From Euborellia annulipes (lineage: Eukaryota; Arthropoda; Insecta; Dermaptera; Anisolabididae), in contig JAKCPI010007899.1 of assembly GCA_023213315.1 (NCBI GenBank), positions 124,001-188,000 on the forward strand: DNA of 64,000 nt, in the 5' to 3' direction. Within the stretch, counting starts at the first letter, position 1. The number at the start of each line of letters is the position of its first letter. Shown in pieces: positions 12,367-22,551 of this stretch. Made by a program: the position numbers and the translations under genes. Under the pieces are notes generated by a model. It was not told the DNA's origin, made no database searches, and was given only the letters and a program-made list of their open reading frames with translations.

Positions 12367-12691
12367 CCCCCCCCTCCCAAGGGGTGAAAATAAGCTTTTG
12401 AACAAAAATGCCAAAAAGTACTAGTCACTTTATAGATGTACTTATTTAGTTTTTTTTTCTATTTTCTCAAAATTCGCTCCAATGATTTTGATTAAATTTT
12501 TTAGATTCTCTTTAAAACTCAGCACCATCTATGAATCGCGTGGTTAAGTTTGGAACTCAGGTGCTAAGGGCATCTAAATATATCTGAACACAAAAAAATC
12601 TGGTGTGAAAAGCACAGTACACAACGTTCTCTTATCTTATTGAAGGTAAGAGAAAGTTGTGTGCTGTGCCACCAATCATTCCGGATTTTTT
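12367..12691 (+). mobile_element. Family B element, 3' two thirds
   Basis: It begins at the AAGGGGTGAAAATAAGCTTT block and runs through the TTTTCTCAAAATTCGCTCCA region to a hairpin at ~12594-12690. One hairpin half contains CTGGTGTGAAAAGCACAGTA and the other AGAGAAAGTTGTGTGCTGTG. The 5' third is missing. Confidence 0.7.
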
Positions 12692-13004
12692 AATGCAATA
12701 ATATCAATACATTAATACAAATTTAATCAAAAAAAATTATTTTGATGTCTTGTTAATTTTTTTGACGTTATCGCCCCTTGTTCAGCTTCAGTGCTCTTCT
12801 ATAGAGGTGCACCCCACAGATTGAGAACCGCTCCAATATTCTATAATCATGTTCTATCTTTAATAATTTTTTTTTTTTTTAATAAAATCATTAAATATAA
12901 ATTTATAAATCTGATCAAGATCTGCAGATGGCAGATAGGGGATTAAAAAGTTACAAAACAATAAAAGAATTAAAATATAACGAAGAGCTGTGTGGCTGTA
13001 GGCT

Positions 13005-13245
13005 TAATGGTGATGAAGTCAGAAGAAATAACAAGACTTGTGCAGCCAATTTTATTTTATTCAAATTAACGCCCTTACGTCTGACCACAGATGTTCAATG
13101 TTGTCGCTGTTAAATTATACACTTAAATTATTACCAGCCGGCTCTGAGGATGTGCAAGAGCTGATGTCGAAACGTCAACAGTGAGGGCGTTCATTTAAAT
13201 AAAATTAAATTGACTTCACAAGACTTGTTCTTCATCATTAAAATA
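13005..13245 (+). mobile_element. Penelope-like inverted terminal-repeat pair
   Basis: The left arm (GATGAAGTCAGAAGAAATAA...) is matched by an inverted right arm ending GTTCTTCATCATTAA. Each arm shows an AACGCCCT/AGGGCGTT block. A hammerhead-like motif lies between them. A homologous copy is at 55616-55760 on the other strand. Short terminal repeats, often inverted and holding hammerhead motifs, are a known property of Penelope-like elements. No reverse transcriptase remains. Confidence 0.5.
13144..13176 (+). ncRNA. Hammerhead-like motif, weak stem II
   Basis: CTGAGGA (13144-13150) fits CUGANGA, and GAAAC-GTC (13169-13176) fits the 3' core and a GUC cleavage triplet. The intervening 18 nt do not make a good stem II and stem I is poor, so it is probably inactive. 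Confidence 0.3.
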
Positions 13246-13862
13246 TCAATAAATAAATATATAAAATTTATCTGATCATTTTCAGAGATCTCTACGTGGA
13301 AAAAAAATTCGAAAAAGTCCAAATTAAGGACCACCCTAATATATATATATATATAGAATTTTTTTTTAATATAAATGAAATGAATTTCGCTTGTAATATA
13401 CTTTATTTTGTATAAAAAATGGCGATTTAATTTATTTCCACTTTTGATATAAAAAAAAAAAATTATAATTTGTAAATTTCAATTTATTTTAAGTGTTTCA
13501 ATACGCAAAGCACCGAGTCGATTTTATTTTATTTAATCACTTTTATATTGTGAAAAAAGTTTTTCATTACGAAAAAGAGTCTTCGTGGAATCGAATTAAT
13601 TATTTTTTACCAGCACTACCTTCTTTTGTATTAAATAATTACTAGATGACTCATTTGAGCTTAAAAAAAAAAAAATAAATTTGACCTCTTTCTTCGATAA
13701 ACTGATTCAATGGATGAACACAAACCATTCAATCGTGTTTAAGTGGACGGACGCCATCTTAATGTTTTCAATCAAATTGTTTAAAAAGTTCAAGGTTAAT
13801 AAGCAATTTGTAGTTGAGGAATTAGATCCGACTTTATTCTCTTACTGGCTCATCGATACAAT
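13246..13862. other. AT-rich intergenic DNA
   Basis: A short AT microsatellite at ~13338-13355. The open frame at 13681-13878 has no ATG start and no recognisable domain. Confidence 0.45.
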
Positions 13863-14127
13863 TTTTACTTTCTCTTAGCTATATATGTAAAATATAGAGA
13901 GAAAGTATTGTTCGTATCATGTCAAAAATTCGATGTCGAGATTTTGATGCATATACATGTTTTGAGGTCCAAAAAAGTGGGTCCCGCAAATTGGTTTGTC
14001 TGTCTATGTGTAATGATTTTAAATATGAAGGAATTGAGTTACGGGATTGAAATTTTATTTTTAAATTAGGTAAGGTACCTTCCCGGACAAAGTTGTGTGC
14101 TGTGCGACCAGTCACACCAGATTTCTT
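13863..14127 (+). mobile_element. Family B element with internal deletion
   Basis: The family-B start (TTTACTTTCTCTTA..., GTCAAAAATTCGATGTCGAG, TACATGTTTTGAGGTCC) is joined directly to the 3' hairpin half (AAAGTTGTGTGCTGTGCGAC, CACACCAGATTTC). The middle ~250 bp are missing. Confidence 0.7.
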
Positions 14128-14366
14128 TTTAATATAAAATTTGAGAAGAACACTAGTCAATAATAATATTGATAGTTTATATTCCCGAAATCTTGTATGA
14201 GTGATTTCGCATGTGACAGTAACATATGTTGAGTAAAGCATGACAAAAGGGGAGTTGTAACTCTAACTGGAGCAACTCCACGGAAAAAGATAAACACACA
14301 TGTTGTAAGTTTTCGGGGGAGGAACTGCCACGGATAAGCGACGAAGACACGCCGGGAAACCGGACA

Positions 14367-14435
14367 CTTATGCTGATTGGTGGCCAAACCATCTGCATGT
14401 CGCCGATTGGCTCTTACATGTCGCCAATCGGCTTC
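14367..14435 (-). promoter_or_regulatory. CCAAT-box cluster with a 10-bp hairpin
   Basis: Three CCAAT/ATTGG pentamers lie at 14376-14380, 14406-14410 and 14424-14428 within a GC-richer island (~14240-14490). GCCGATTGGC (14402-14411) and GCCAATCGGC (14423-14432) form a perfect inverted repeat. Spaced CCAAT boxes are what NF-Y recognises, so this may be a promoter. No gene start is evident on either side and the overlapping ORFs are not recognised. Confidence 0.3.
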
Positions 14436-14890
14436 GGTTTCACCTCGGAAACAATAAGGCTTCTCGCCTGACCTCAAGACATGCCCCCTCTTTAGGCACA
14501 CACCAACATTTCCGTTATTTTAGCAAGGCTTTTGTTTCTCCACTTTATGGCTGCCATTTCAAATAATGCATATTCGCCAATAATTTTAAACAACATATAC
14601 TTGCTATTGCAAATCTATTAGGCTTCTCGGTGATTATTCTTGACTTCTTTTATATTTATTTCTTTGACTTCATTTATGGGGCCTTACCCTTGCATAAAGG
14701 TTTCAAGAGATATGCTCCAGATATACCAAATTTTATAATTTTTTTATATGTCACACAGACATGTACTGTGTTAAAGCCCGACTGTTTAATATTTTTGTAT
14801 AATATGGCTCTCTATGACTGTAAGTTAAAAAGAAGAATTTTATTTTTATTTTTGTAAAAAATAGGGATTAATAAACATGATGTATTTTAG
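14436..14890. other. Intergenic DNA, no gene seen
   Basis: Short ORFs only; none resembles a protein family. Confidence 0.4.
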
Positions 14891-14897
14891 CCAACCA

Positions 14898-14990
14898 CTG
14901 AAGAAGTCCTTCAGCAAGTGTACGAAACATTGTGTGGGTCAAATAAAGTTTTGTTAAAAACAAAAACTTTTGACTTTTAATGAACCTTTT
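14898..14990 (+). ncRNA. Decayed hammerhead-like motif with Penelope-type tail
   Basis: CTGAAGA (14898-14904) and GAAAC-ATT (14924-14930) keep the core spacing, but stem II is reduced to about CUU/AAG. The downstream GGGTCAAATAAAG resembles the tails behind the other motifs. Probably an inactive terminal-repeat relic. Confidence 0.3.
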
Positions 14991-15149
14991 GGTCCAAATC
15001 CTAGTGGATCTTGCTTTCTTGTTAAATACTATCTGTATCAACCTACAGTATATTATACGCTCTAGCAGTCGCTCCAAATTGCGAAAAAACGTTGCTTGAA
15101 TTTTTCACTTTGGATATTATAATATTATTTTGACTAACAAGCGGAGTGC

Positions 15150-15502
15150 CTTCATAACACCGATTTGAACGAAAAATTTTTATTTGTAATGCTTAATGAA
15201 AAACAAATTCTGTTAAAGCGAGAGAACGCACTACTCAACCATTTGTCTAAAAAAAATGTTAAAGATTTTGCCAGCAAGTCTTAAGCCGTTGCTAACAATA
15301 ACATTTACAAAAGCCTCGATCGGTAGCGTTCATTCTTTGTAATCATGAAATCCCGAGTTCGAATCTCCTATCTACCTATCACGACTTTTGTAAATGTTAT
15401 TGTTTGCAACGGCTTAAGACATGCTGGCAAAATCTTTGACAGAATTTGTTTTTCATTAAGTACCACACATAAAAATGTTTCGTTCAAATCGGTGTTATGA
15501 AG
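15150..15502. repeat. Large fold-back repeat, ~130-165-bp arms
   Basis: The left arm 15150-15315 and right arm 15383-15502 are reverse complements over several long blocks: TTCATAACACCGATTTGAAC, AAACAAATTCTGTTAAAG-type, AAGATTTTGCCAGCAAG and CAATAACATTTACAAAAG. The left arm has an extra ~45 bp. The loop is a tRNA-like sequence described separately. No TIR-type transposon family recognised. Confidence 0.75.
15316..15382 (+). tRNA. tRNA-Thr-like relic in the fold-back loop
   Basis: AGCCTCGATCGGTAGCG, beginning at the end of the left arm, resembles a D arm and A box. CGAGTTCGAATCTC resembles a T arm and B box. Between them TTCAT...ATGAA could make an anticodon stem with TTTGTAA in the loop (Thr UGU). 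Several stem pairs are broken and no acceptor stem forms, so this is a pseudo-tRNA or tRNA-derived SINE head, not a functional gene. Confidence 0.35.
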
Positions 15503-16215
15503 TTTATGTACTGCCCTTTTAAGTAAAAAAGTACCAAACTGACATAAAACTCACACAAGTAAGGCAATGATTAATTAAAGAAAAATAAAAATCCCCAAAT
15601 GAATCCTACATTTGTATTCATTTAACCTGCTTTTGTTTCTTTCCCTCCCGACTCTTTTATGACAACCATTGAAATTGAAACATTAAACAAACATTAATTA
15701 AGCAATTGAATTTTTTTTTTGAATGATATAAGAATTAATCATATCTCTATACAAAACCATAAATTCAGTTGCTATTAAATATTAATTACAAAGAGAAATC
15801 AATTTAACCTCATTGTTAATACATATAGAATTTATTATGTATATATAAGATTTTTTGTTGCTAAGTGTAAAATTAATTATGAATCTTTAGCTATACTAAT
15901 TAAAAATCAATAGATCTTGTTTTATATATTTTTTAAACAACATAGCAAAATAAAAATAAAATTTTTTTTTTCACAACTCTGGTTCAAATCCTGTTTGTTG
16001 TAAAAATTTTCCAATGACTCTTCTTTTATTGGAATTTTTGTTCAATAGAGGCTATCCTGTTTGAGTGACTTCCTCTTCTTTTATTGATCTAATCGTTAGA
16101 CAGCCACATTTCTCATCGTTACCAACGTCTCCCCTGTCTTAATATCACCAAACGTGGGTTCATGGAGGATTCAGACGATCGCCCCTCCAAAATCTCAAAA
16201 ATGTGTTTTTTTTTT
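15503..16215. other. AT-rich intergenic DNA
   Basis: No gene. A GGTTCAAATCC phrase (~15982) resembles a pol III B box without a supporting fold. Parts of 16010-16095 share wording with ~37590-37665 (AGGCTATCCTGTTTGAG type), indicating another dispersed repeat. Confidence 0.4.
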
Positions 16216-16235
16216 ATATCGGCGCGGAAACTAAA

Positions 16236-16312
16236 TACACAAAAAATCTGGTATGACAAGCACAAAGGTAAGAGAAAGTTGTGTGCTGTGCGACCAGTCA
16301 CACCAGATTTTT
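16236..16312 (+). mobile_element. Family B terminal hairpin, partial
   Basis: AAAAATCTGGTATGACAAGC and AGAGAAAGTTGTGTGCTGTG ... CACACCAGATTTTTT form most of the family-B palindrome; part of the first arm is deleted. Confidence 0.6.
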
Positions 16313-17048
16313 TATTATCGAGAAGTCATTTTTAAAAGAAAGTATTACAATGTGTATCACAAAGGGCCTGAATGTATATCATACTTTAGACTAAAGGTCA
16401 TTTGATTGGCGTGATTAAACAATGTCTCGTGACTTCATGAACTAGTATGATCTAACTCACATGAGACCCTCTCCGCTCCCTAGGGACCATATCATACACA
16501 CATTAAATAACATCAATGTTATTTAAAAATAAAATCAATTTTCACTCCAATCAAGAAACTGCAATTAGAAAAATAATTTGATAGGAATAATATATATTCA
16601 TGAAAATTAAATACAATAACAAAACTCTGGTCAGTTTTGAATAAAAAGGCTGACAAGTAACAGTTACTCTATCATTTTCTCCGGGTCAGCTTGTCTCGAG
16701 GGATGCTGTGGTTTGAACTATGTAATGATAATTCTAGATACTACTGTAAAAATTAAACTGTGCCTGGACTTGGACTCCTTTTTTTAAAATTGTTTGATGA
16801 ACTTTTTGTCATTTAAAGTTAAAAGACTAATTTGTGAAACTAACCCAAAAAATTAGTGAACTTTGAACATAAATTTTGTATTCATTAAAGAATTTATAAT
16901 CATATATGACGTCATAGAAAGATAAATGTTTGTTGAGTTTACAAAAAAAAAAAAAAAAATATTCCTGGGTTCTTTACTTTTCTGAGTTTCAATTAAGTGA
17001 ATCTAGCAAAAACACTTAATTAAATAAATATATACTGATATTATTTAT
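16313..17048. other. Intergenic DNA, no gene seen
   Basis: Unique sequence with A/T runs; no element ends or coding signal recognised. Confidence 0.4.
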
Positions 17049-17222
17049 AGCTCAGGGACCCACATCTTGTGGGTACGTGGATGGCGACCACGAGCTGCCC
17101 TAGCTGGGACTGGCTACTTCTGTTCTTTGCATGTCAGTCTCTTCCCTTCTATATTTTCAACAGGCGTCAGACCGTGCCACGGGCCGGCCTATTTTATTCT
17201 TTCACTGTCGCAAAAACCCAAG
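17049..17222 (+). mobile_element. Family C SINE-like element, 3'-truncated
   Basis: It starts GCTCAGGGACCCACATCTTG and continues GTACGTGGATGGCGACCACG, matching four other plus-strand copies. It is much richer in GC than its surroundings and ends near CGCAAAAACCC. Conserved ends without inverted repeats suggest a SINE-like retroposon. The 70-codon ORF through it is spurious. Confidence 0.65.
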
Positions 17223-17484
17223 AAGAAAAAGATACCGATATAATTTTAAAAAATTATAATTGGTTAAAAATTCTGATTTGAAAATTATAATTAAATTTAT
17301 TTATTTATTTATTTATTTATTTATAATTATTTTTATTACTCTAACAAGGGTACCCTACGGCTAGTGAGCCACCGATTTTTTTATACTCATTGGATTTGAA
17401 GCTGAGTATCTGAACATCAATTTCCTAAAGTAGTACGATGTGCTTCTCAAAAACCCTCGAGAAAATCAACTTTGAATATTTCAG

Positions 17485-17580
17485 ACTTCTATAAGTACTA
17501 GTACTTTAGTGATGTACTTTTTCAGTTTTTTTTTTTTCGATTTTCTCCAAATTGACTTTAACATCTTTTTATTTTTAATT
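17485..17580 (+). mobile_element. Family B internal fragment
   Basis: ACTAGTACTTTAGTGATGTA followed by CTTTTTCAG, a T run and CGATTTTCTCCAAATT corresponds to the middle of family B. Confidence 0.5.
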
Positions 17581-17712
17581 ACCACTCGCTACATCATGAA
17601 ATATTTTTTTTAAGGTCTTTTTCGACATCTAAGGTCATTTAGACCCCATCTCTCTTTATTTCAAATGATTGTTAGCCAATTCAAATGATATAAAATTTTC
17701 TTGTTTGGGACG

Positions 17713-17776
17713 GAAAACGAACCCGTGACCCCAACCAGGAGAAGCTAATGTCCACTGATCACGGGCATCCTGAAAA
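17713..17776 (-). tRNA. tRNA-like SINE or pseudo-tRNA
   Basis: The reverse strand reads GTGATCAGTGGACATTAG (A-box-like) and, 20 nt later, ACGGG-TTCGTTT-TCCGT, which folds as a 5-bp T stem with a 7-nt loop. The acceptor and anticodon stems do not pair well, so this is a degenerate tRNA-derived sequence. Confidence 0.3.
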
Positions 17777-18096
17777 TATATAATACAAAAATTGAAAACT
17801 ACTTATTGTTAAATAAAACGAGTTGTTGCATATATTTTCATAGAACACACACCTTTTATCTTTTTCTATTTCCCAATATTATCACTTTAAAATAACAGAA
17901 AGAGCTTTCTTATTTGTTGATAACAAAAAAAAAATAATAAAAATAGTTTTAACTAAAAATGACCGTTGATATATTTTTAAAGGTTTCGAGAGACTTTTTA
18001 ACACCTAAGAGCATTTACTTTGATTTATATAAACCATTTAAAAGCGAGAAATAACAAAGATAATTGTAGAAAGTCGTCTCGGGCAATATGAATACC

Positions 18097-18175
18097 AGTA
18101 AAGCACGATGGCCCGCCGACGTCGCAGGCGCTTCCCACCCACTCCCTGCTCCCCGTCGTGCTTTATGTCTGGCGT
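18097..18175. repeat. GC-rich stem-loop (TAAAGCACGA arms)
   Basis: CCAGTAAAGCACGA on the left and TCGTGCTTTATGTCTGG on the right pair to form an ~11-14-bp stem around a ~48-nt very C/G-rich loop. It stands out from the AT-rich flanks. It could be a small inverted-repeat element; a precursor RNA hairpin cannot be excluded. Confidence 0.4.
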
Positions 18176-18419
18176 TTTAATGTAATAGAAGAGCCACCAA
18201 ACGAATTCTGATAACAACTAGAAAAGCTTCCCTGATAGAGTGAATGTATCGGTATCGGTTTCAACAACTCTTTTTTATAAATAAGAAGGGTTCCACTTTG
18301 TTATCTATCATAAAAAAAAATTCTAGTCGAAAGTAAAGGTGCTTTCTCAATAAACAAATAAATAAATACATGTAATATAATAATTTACGCCTCACATCAT
18401 TTTTTAAATAAAATAATTA

Positions 18420-18980
18420 CAGTAGAGTCTTGCTAATCCGAACTTCGATACTCGAGCATAGAGCCCTGCACGGGCCGATTTTTTTGGCCCGTACCGGCCC
18501 GTGCCCGTATTTTATTTTGACTTCCCGTTCGTGTCCGGCCCGTAATTTTTTACCATTCTTCAGGCCCGCACGTACCCGCCCGACATTTTTTCAAACCCGC
18601 CCATACCCGCCCGAAGTATAGTGAATGAATGAATTAATGTCTAGAAATTTTTAAATAAAATAATTTTATTTAAAATAACTTTGAAATTATACATTGTTTA
18701 TTTAAAAATATTTAATTTTTTTATACATTTTTAATAAAAAAAAACCTACATTTTTTCTTGATCTCAGATGTCGGAAAAAATAAATATTTTAAATTTTTTT
18801 TATTTTCTTTTTATAGGTCCGTGCCCGCCCGATTTAATTTGCATGCCCGTCCGCCCGAATCCGTTTATTTACACTTTCTACCCGCCCGTAATTTTTTCAT
18901 GGCCTCCAAAATGGTTCCGGCATTTTCAGAATTCGACATAGAGCCGGTCCCATTTAGGCCGGATTACCAAGAATTAGAAA
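18420..18980. mobile_element. pogo-like MITE with a nested hAT-like insertion
   Basis: The left end CAGTAGAGTCTTGCTAATCC (18420, preceded by TA) and the right part TCCCATTTAGGCCGGATTAC (~18949) match the intact element at 42477-42710. Between them sits ~470 bp starting GAGCCCTGCACGGGCC, a known hAT-type terminus, with many GCCCG motifs. CATAGAGCC occurs on both sides (18457 and 18937) and may be the insertion-site duplication. The ORFs inside are spurious. Confidence 0.6.
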
Positions 18981-19191
18981 AATTTTTTAGCCCTTTTTGA
19001 AACAGTTGAGTAAAAGTAAAGCAACCCGCTATAAGTTCCTTATCCCTTTGTCATTTTTCATTCAGCGTTTTATATTAAAATATAAAAAAAGCCTTTAAAA
19101 AGAAACTACCCTCAATCAAGTCAATCAATCATATCTCATTTTTATAATCTTATTATTGGTAAATTTCTCTTCCGGATGTCATTTTGATTGA

Positions 19192-19518
19192 CTAGACGAG
19201 ACATTCCTGGTTGTCTGTGATGAGGTCACCAGAGAGAAGAGAAGACGGCCGGCCCCCTCAAAGAAAGAGGGAACCTTTTCAGCTAAAGAGAAGAAGAAAA
19301 AGAAGGAACAACACCCGAGGTCTCCAGCAAAAGACCCGATGGTCACGACCAAATCCCCGGGACCCGTTATCGCAATGACCAGGCAACGTGACCCCACGTC
19401 TGCATGCTCAAACTCTCAAACCTGCAGCATGACCGACCCCATTCTCGCGCCAGCGAAAGTACCCAAAACCCGTATATTTTGCTGCAGTACAATCTTTTTT
19501 TGCAAACACGAACACTAA
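19192..19518 (+). CDS. Unrecognised 108-codon open stretch, possible exon or gag relic
   Basis: This frame is open for 108 codons without an internal stop, although it has no early ATG. It is markedly GC-richer than its flanks and its codons end often in G/C, unlike random ORFs here. The product would be hydrophilic and very basic: a KRRRPAPSKK patch, then a KEKKKKKE run, then a Pro/Ser/Thr-rich part. An AG dinucleotide lies just inside the start (19195), compatible with a splice acceptor. It could be an exon of an unseen gene or a retroelement gag remnant. I do not recognise a domain, and confidence that it is coding is low. Confidence 0.25.
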   Translation, partial: LDETFLVVCDEVTREKRRRPAPSKKEGTFSAKEKKKKKEQHPRSPAKDPMVTTKSPGPVIAMTRQRDPTSACSNSQTCSMTDPILAPAKVPKTRIFCCSTIFFCKHEH

Positions 19519-20630
19519 AAATATCATACCGGTGGCTAAAGGACACGCGTTTCTAGCACGAATCACCATCATTAGAATCCCGTTCCGTCTTCCTTCACTA
19601 CTTTATATCCTGAGTACGACAGACGGAGGAGGTTCTAGCACGATTTCAATTCCTTCGCTTCCTACTTTCTAGAACAAACTTAGTAATTGTCAATTAAAAT
19701 TCATATATTAATGAATATTTAAAATAAAAAAAATACACGATCTTTTCAAAATAAATTTTATTATGTAGTAGATATACCACTTTCAATTAATTAATTTCAA
19801 AAAAAAGTTTGGTTTTCTACATTCTTTATGTTTATAAATTTCCATACCTTATTTTCATTAAATTATTATGATAATTAAGAATCAAGATTTTATGTTATTT
19901 TTAGAGAAAGTTTCAAGTGAAATGTGTATTGCAAATATTTTATTTTAGTTAATTAAGATAATAAAATAAAACAACAAATTTCTTTTTAAATGTTAATGAT
20001 AGATGAGATTCTCACTTCACTATTGTTTCACATTTTTTTTTCCATCTAACATTTTATTTAATTATATATACTACATTTGAAAATGAGAAATTTCCGGTTA
20101 ACAAATACAAGAAAATTATAAATATGATATATTTTAAAACTAAATAAAGCATTTAAATTTGGGGTGTATCATCATAAATGAATAGTACGTTAATACATTA
20201 ACGGGTTTTAAATGTTACTACTTCAATTACTGCTATAAATAAATGCACATCTCACAACTTTCTCTTATCTAAAATCACTGACTTGAAATACACAAAAAAA
20301 AAAATGAATATAAGTATCGCTAATATATACCAGGATGTGATGAACATCCGAGACGTCGACGAGAAGTTTGAAATAAACATTGTTTTATTTCACTACTTAT
20401 TGAGAAGATTATTTCCCAGTCATCGAGAAAATATAGACAAGTTATATTTATTTTGTCATATAGCATTGCATGTCAAGGACCTCAGTACTAAGATAAATAA
20501 CACATTAAGGTCATTAAGTTCTGGGAATGACACACAGATGATACTTTTGTTTTTTGGTAGTACCAACCTTCTAAAGATACGCGTAAAAATTTCATTCTAT
20601 TCGGCTCAGTCCTTGTCGATATATGGAAGG
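19519..20630. other. AT-rich DNA, no gene seen
   Basis: The ORF that opens at 20283 runs in the wrong frame into the mariner relic below and has no recognisable domain. Confidence 0.4.
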
Positions 20631-20634
20631 TTAA

Positions 20635-20776
20635 GTGAAGCTACATTCATTTCACCAAGACAACGCATCGATTCACAAGTCGATGGTGAAATCGAACATT
20701 ATTCGAAATACTTCCACATCCCCCATATTCACCAGATCTGGCTCCATCAGAATTCTTCCTGTTCATAAATCTCAAA
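20635..20776 (+). pseudogene. mariner transposase relic (C-terminal catalytic part)
   Basis: One frame (20635-20703) gives FHQDNASIHKSM, matching the mariner 'HxDNAxxH' block that carries the second catalytic Asp. A different frame (20705-20776) gives LPHPPYSPDLAPSEFFLF, matching the mariner signature around the third catalytic Asp. The two Asp codons are only ~25 codons apart instead of the usual 34 residues, and the frames differ, so there is an internal deletion with a frameshift. The match stops at the family-B hairpin at 20768. Upstream transposase domains are absent. It is dead and much diverged. Confidence 0.8.
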
Positions 20777-20960
20777 AATCTGGTGTGATGGACGCACAGC
20801 ACACAACTTTCTCTTACCTTCGAAAATCGATAGTTGTGTACTGTGCTTGTCACACCAGATTTTTTGTGTTTAGTTTCCGCAGAAATTTATAAACATGGGA
20901 AAATATTTATATTTTGAAGGAGTAAAGTGTGCTTCAAACAAGTTAGGATGATTGTCTCCC
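20768..20960 (-). mobile_element. Family B hairpin and adjacent 3' portion, inserted in mariner relic
   Basis: An ~98-bp palindrome (AAAAATCTGGTGTGATGG ... CACACCAGATTTTTT) is followed by the reverse-oriented family-B segment GTTTAGTTTCCGC, ATGGGAAAATATTTATATT and AGTAAAGTGTGCTTCAAACA. It abuts the last codons of the mariner relic, so family B inserted into, or recombined with, mariner DNA. Confidence 0.65.
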
Positions 20961-21009
20961 TGAAAGCTAACAATATGTACGATAAAGCCCAATTTTGCAA
21001 AAAAATTCA

Positions 21010-22255
21010 GTTTTTTCTGATTAGTCGCGCGACTTAATGACCCATGTGTTAAACATATACCTGTAATTTATCATCTCAATGATAATTGTTTTGATGATAA
21101 ATTAAAATATCAAAATATTAATTATTTAAATGGTCTACTTAAGACACTATTAAATATGTTGAAAATTTAACTAATTAGAGATGAGTAATCCAATCAATGT
21201 GAAAAGATGTTGACTAATAAACAGATAAACCAAGGCATGCATTTCCTTTTCAAGAGAAGATAAATTTGCCTCTAAGTCGCGCTGATAAAACATGGCGGCT
21301 TCTTTAATTACCGTCTGCGAGAAGTTGGCAGACCTGTCGATAAAAGGCAACCCAGCTGGCATATTCCACCCTTGAAACCATTATGTACACAATCCGACGA
21401 TTGTGTCATTCAAGAACAAACTAATTATAAGAAGAAATGAGCCCTTGTTTCACTAGAATTGCCGAAAGAAATGGTGAAATCTTACTTAGCATTTCTCAGT
21501 TTTTATTTGCCCATTTCAGTTCGTGGAGTGCTTAGTTAAGTTCTCCCACTTTCGCCTTTTTTTTTTTAATAAATAAATGAATGCTCTTTTTTTTATACAA
21601 ATCATAACAAAATACTGTAGAAAGAGAGATATCTCAAACAAACATCTATAAATCCGCTAAGAGATAAATAAATGTTTTCAAATTCAATTCATAAACAGCT
21701 GCAAGCAAACGCAGGAAAGGCGGAGTTAAAAAAAATATTTTTAAGACAAAAGAAGAAATAAATATATATCTAAAGGCCTGACCCTTTCTTTTCAATGATC
21801 AGGATTGTGGAAGGCGTGTTATCTTTATTATTATTTGGTTTTATAAATACTCACCACCCTTTTGGCGCAATCAACTTTACTTACCTGCAAAAAAAAGAAG
21901 CAAGATTAGAAAATAATATTACAGATAATTTTATTAGTATAAATGTAAATTGGGATGTCGTTATTTTGAAATGCCACACGCAATCTAAGCATCTTCAAAT
22001 TACTTCTTGGTATCTTTTAAAACTTTACTTTGAATAAAAACTGTTTAAAATGAGTAGGCTTTTTATATTTGGTGGTAAATTCTCACAATATGCAGCTAAG
22101 ATTTTTTTTTTTTACTTATCAGCTGATATTTCGCCATCCTCGGAGCTGATAGTTGTCATTATACTATCTAGAGATGAAATTGTATGCAATTAGGCTAAAC
22201 AAAATATATCTTAATTCGAGAAATTTTGATTTATGAAACTTATATCTATTCCAAA
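21010..22255. other. Intergenic DNA with unique block ~21180-21560
   Basis: Non-repetitive, moderate-GC sequence around 21200-21560 without a good ORF. Near 22117-22150 the minus strand has CCGAGGA...GAAAT flanked by CAGCT blocks, a possible very short hammerhead-like relic. Confidence 0.35.
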
Positions 22256-22261
22256 TAATCG

Positions 22262-22503
22262 CTCAGGGGCCCACATCTTGTGGGTACGTGGATGGCAACC
22301 ACGAGCTGCCCGAGCTGGGACAGGCAGTCCTTCAGTTCTTTGTATGTCTGTCTCTTCCTTCCCCTCTTCAACAGGCGTCAGGCCGTGCGATGGGCCGGCC
22401 TGTCCTATTTCTTCCGGTCGCAAAAACGCATGATAGGGTTGGAGGGAAATGAGTGAGGTCCGCCGACCCCGCATCGCGGGAATAGGGAGAGGACAGAAGA
22501 AGA
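22262..22503 (+). mobile_element. Family C SINE-like element, full length
   Basis: It runs from CTCAGGGGCCCACATCTTG to GAGAGGACAGAAGAAGA. It is ~60% GC in an otherwise ~30% GC environment. The body includes GTACGTGGATGGCAACCACG, CAACAGGCGTCAGGCCGTG and GGTCCGCCGACCCC. The overlapping ORFs on both strands reflect its composition. No pol III boxes are obvious, so the SINE assignment is an inference. Confidence 0.7.
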
Positions 22504-22551
22504 TACCTAGGTAGTAATTATACATGTATATGTACGGTAAAATGATAACCA

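Noticed and set aside
13879..14501. Overlapping minus-strand ORFs of 114-120 codons
   Set aside because: They cross from the family B element into the CCAAT island with no conserved domain and mutually overlapping frames.
20283..20768. 161-codon ORF as a new gene
   Set aside because: Its C-terminal third overlaps the mariner relic in the wrong frame and the rest has no recognisable domain; the mariner frames explain the end of it.
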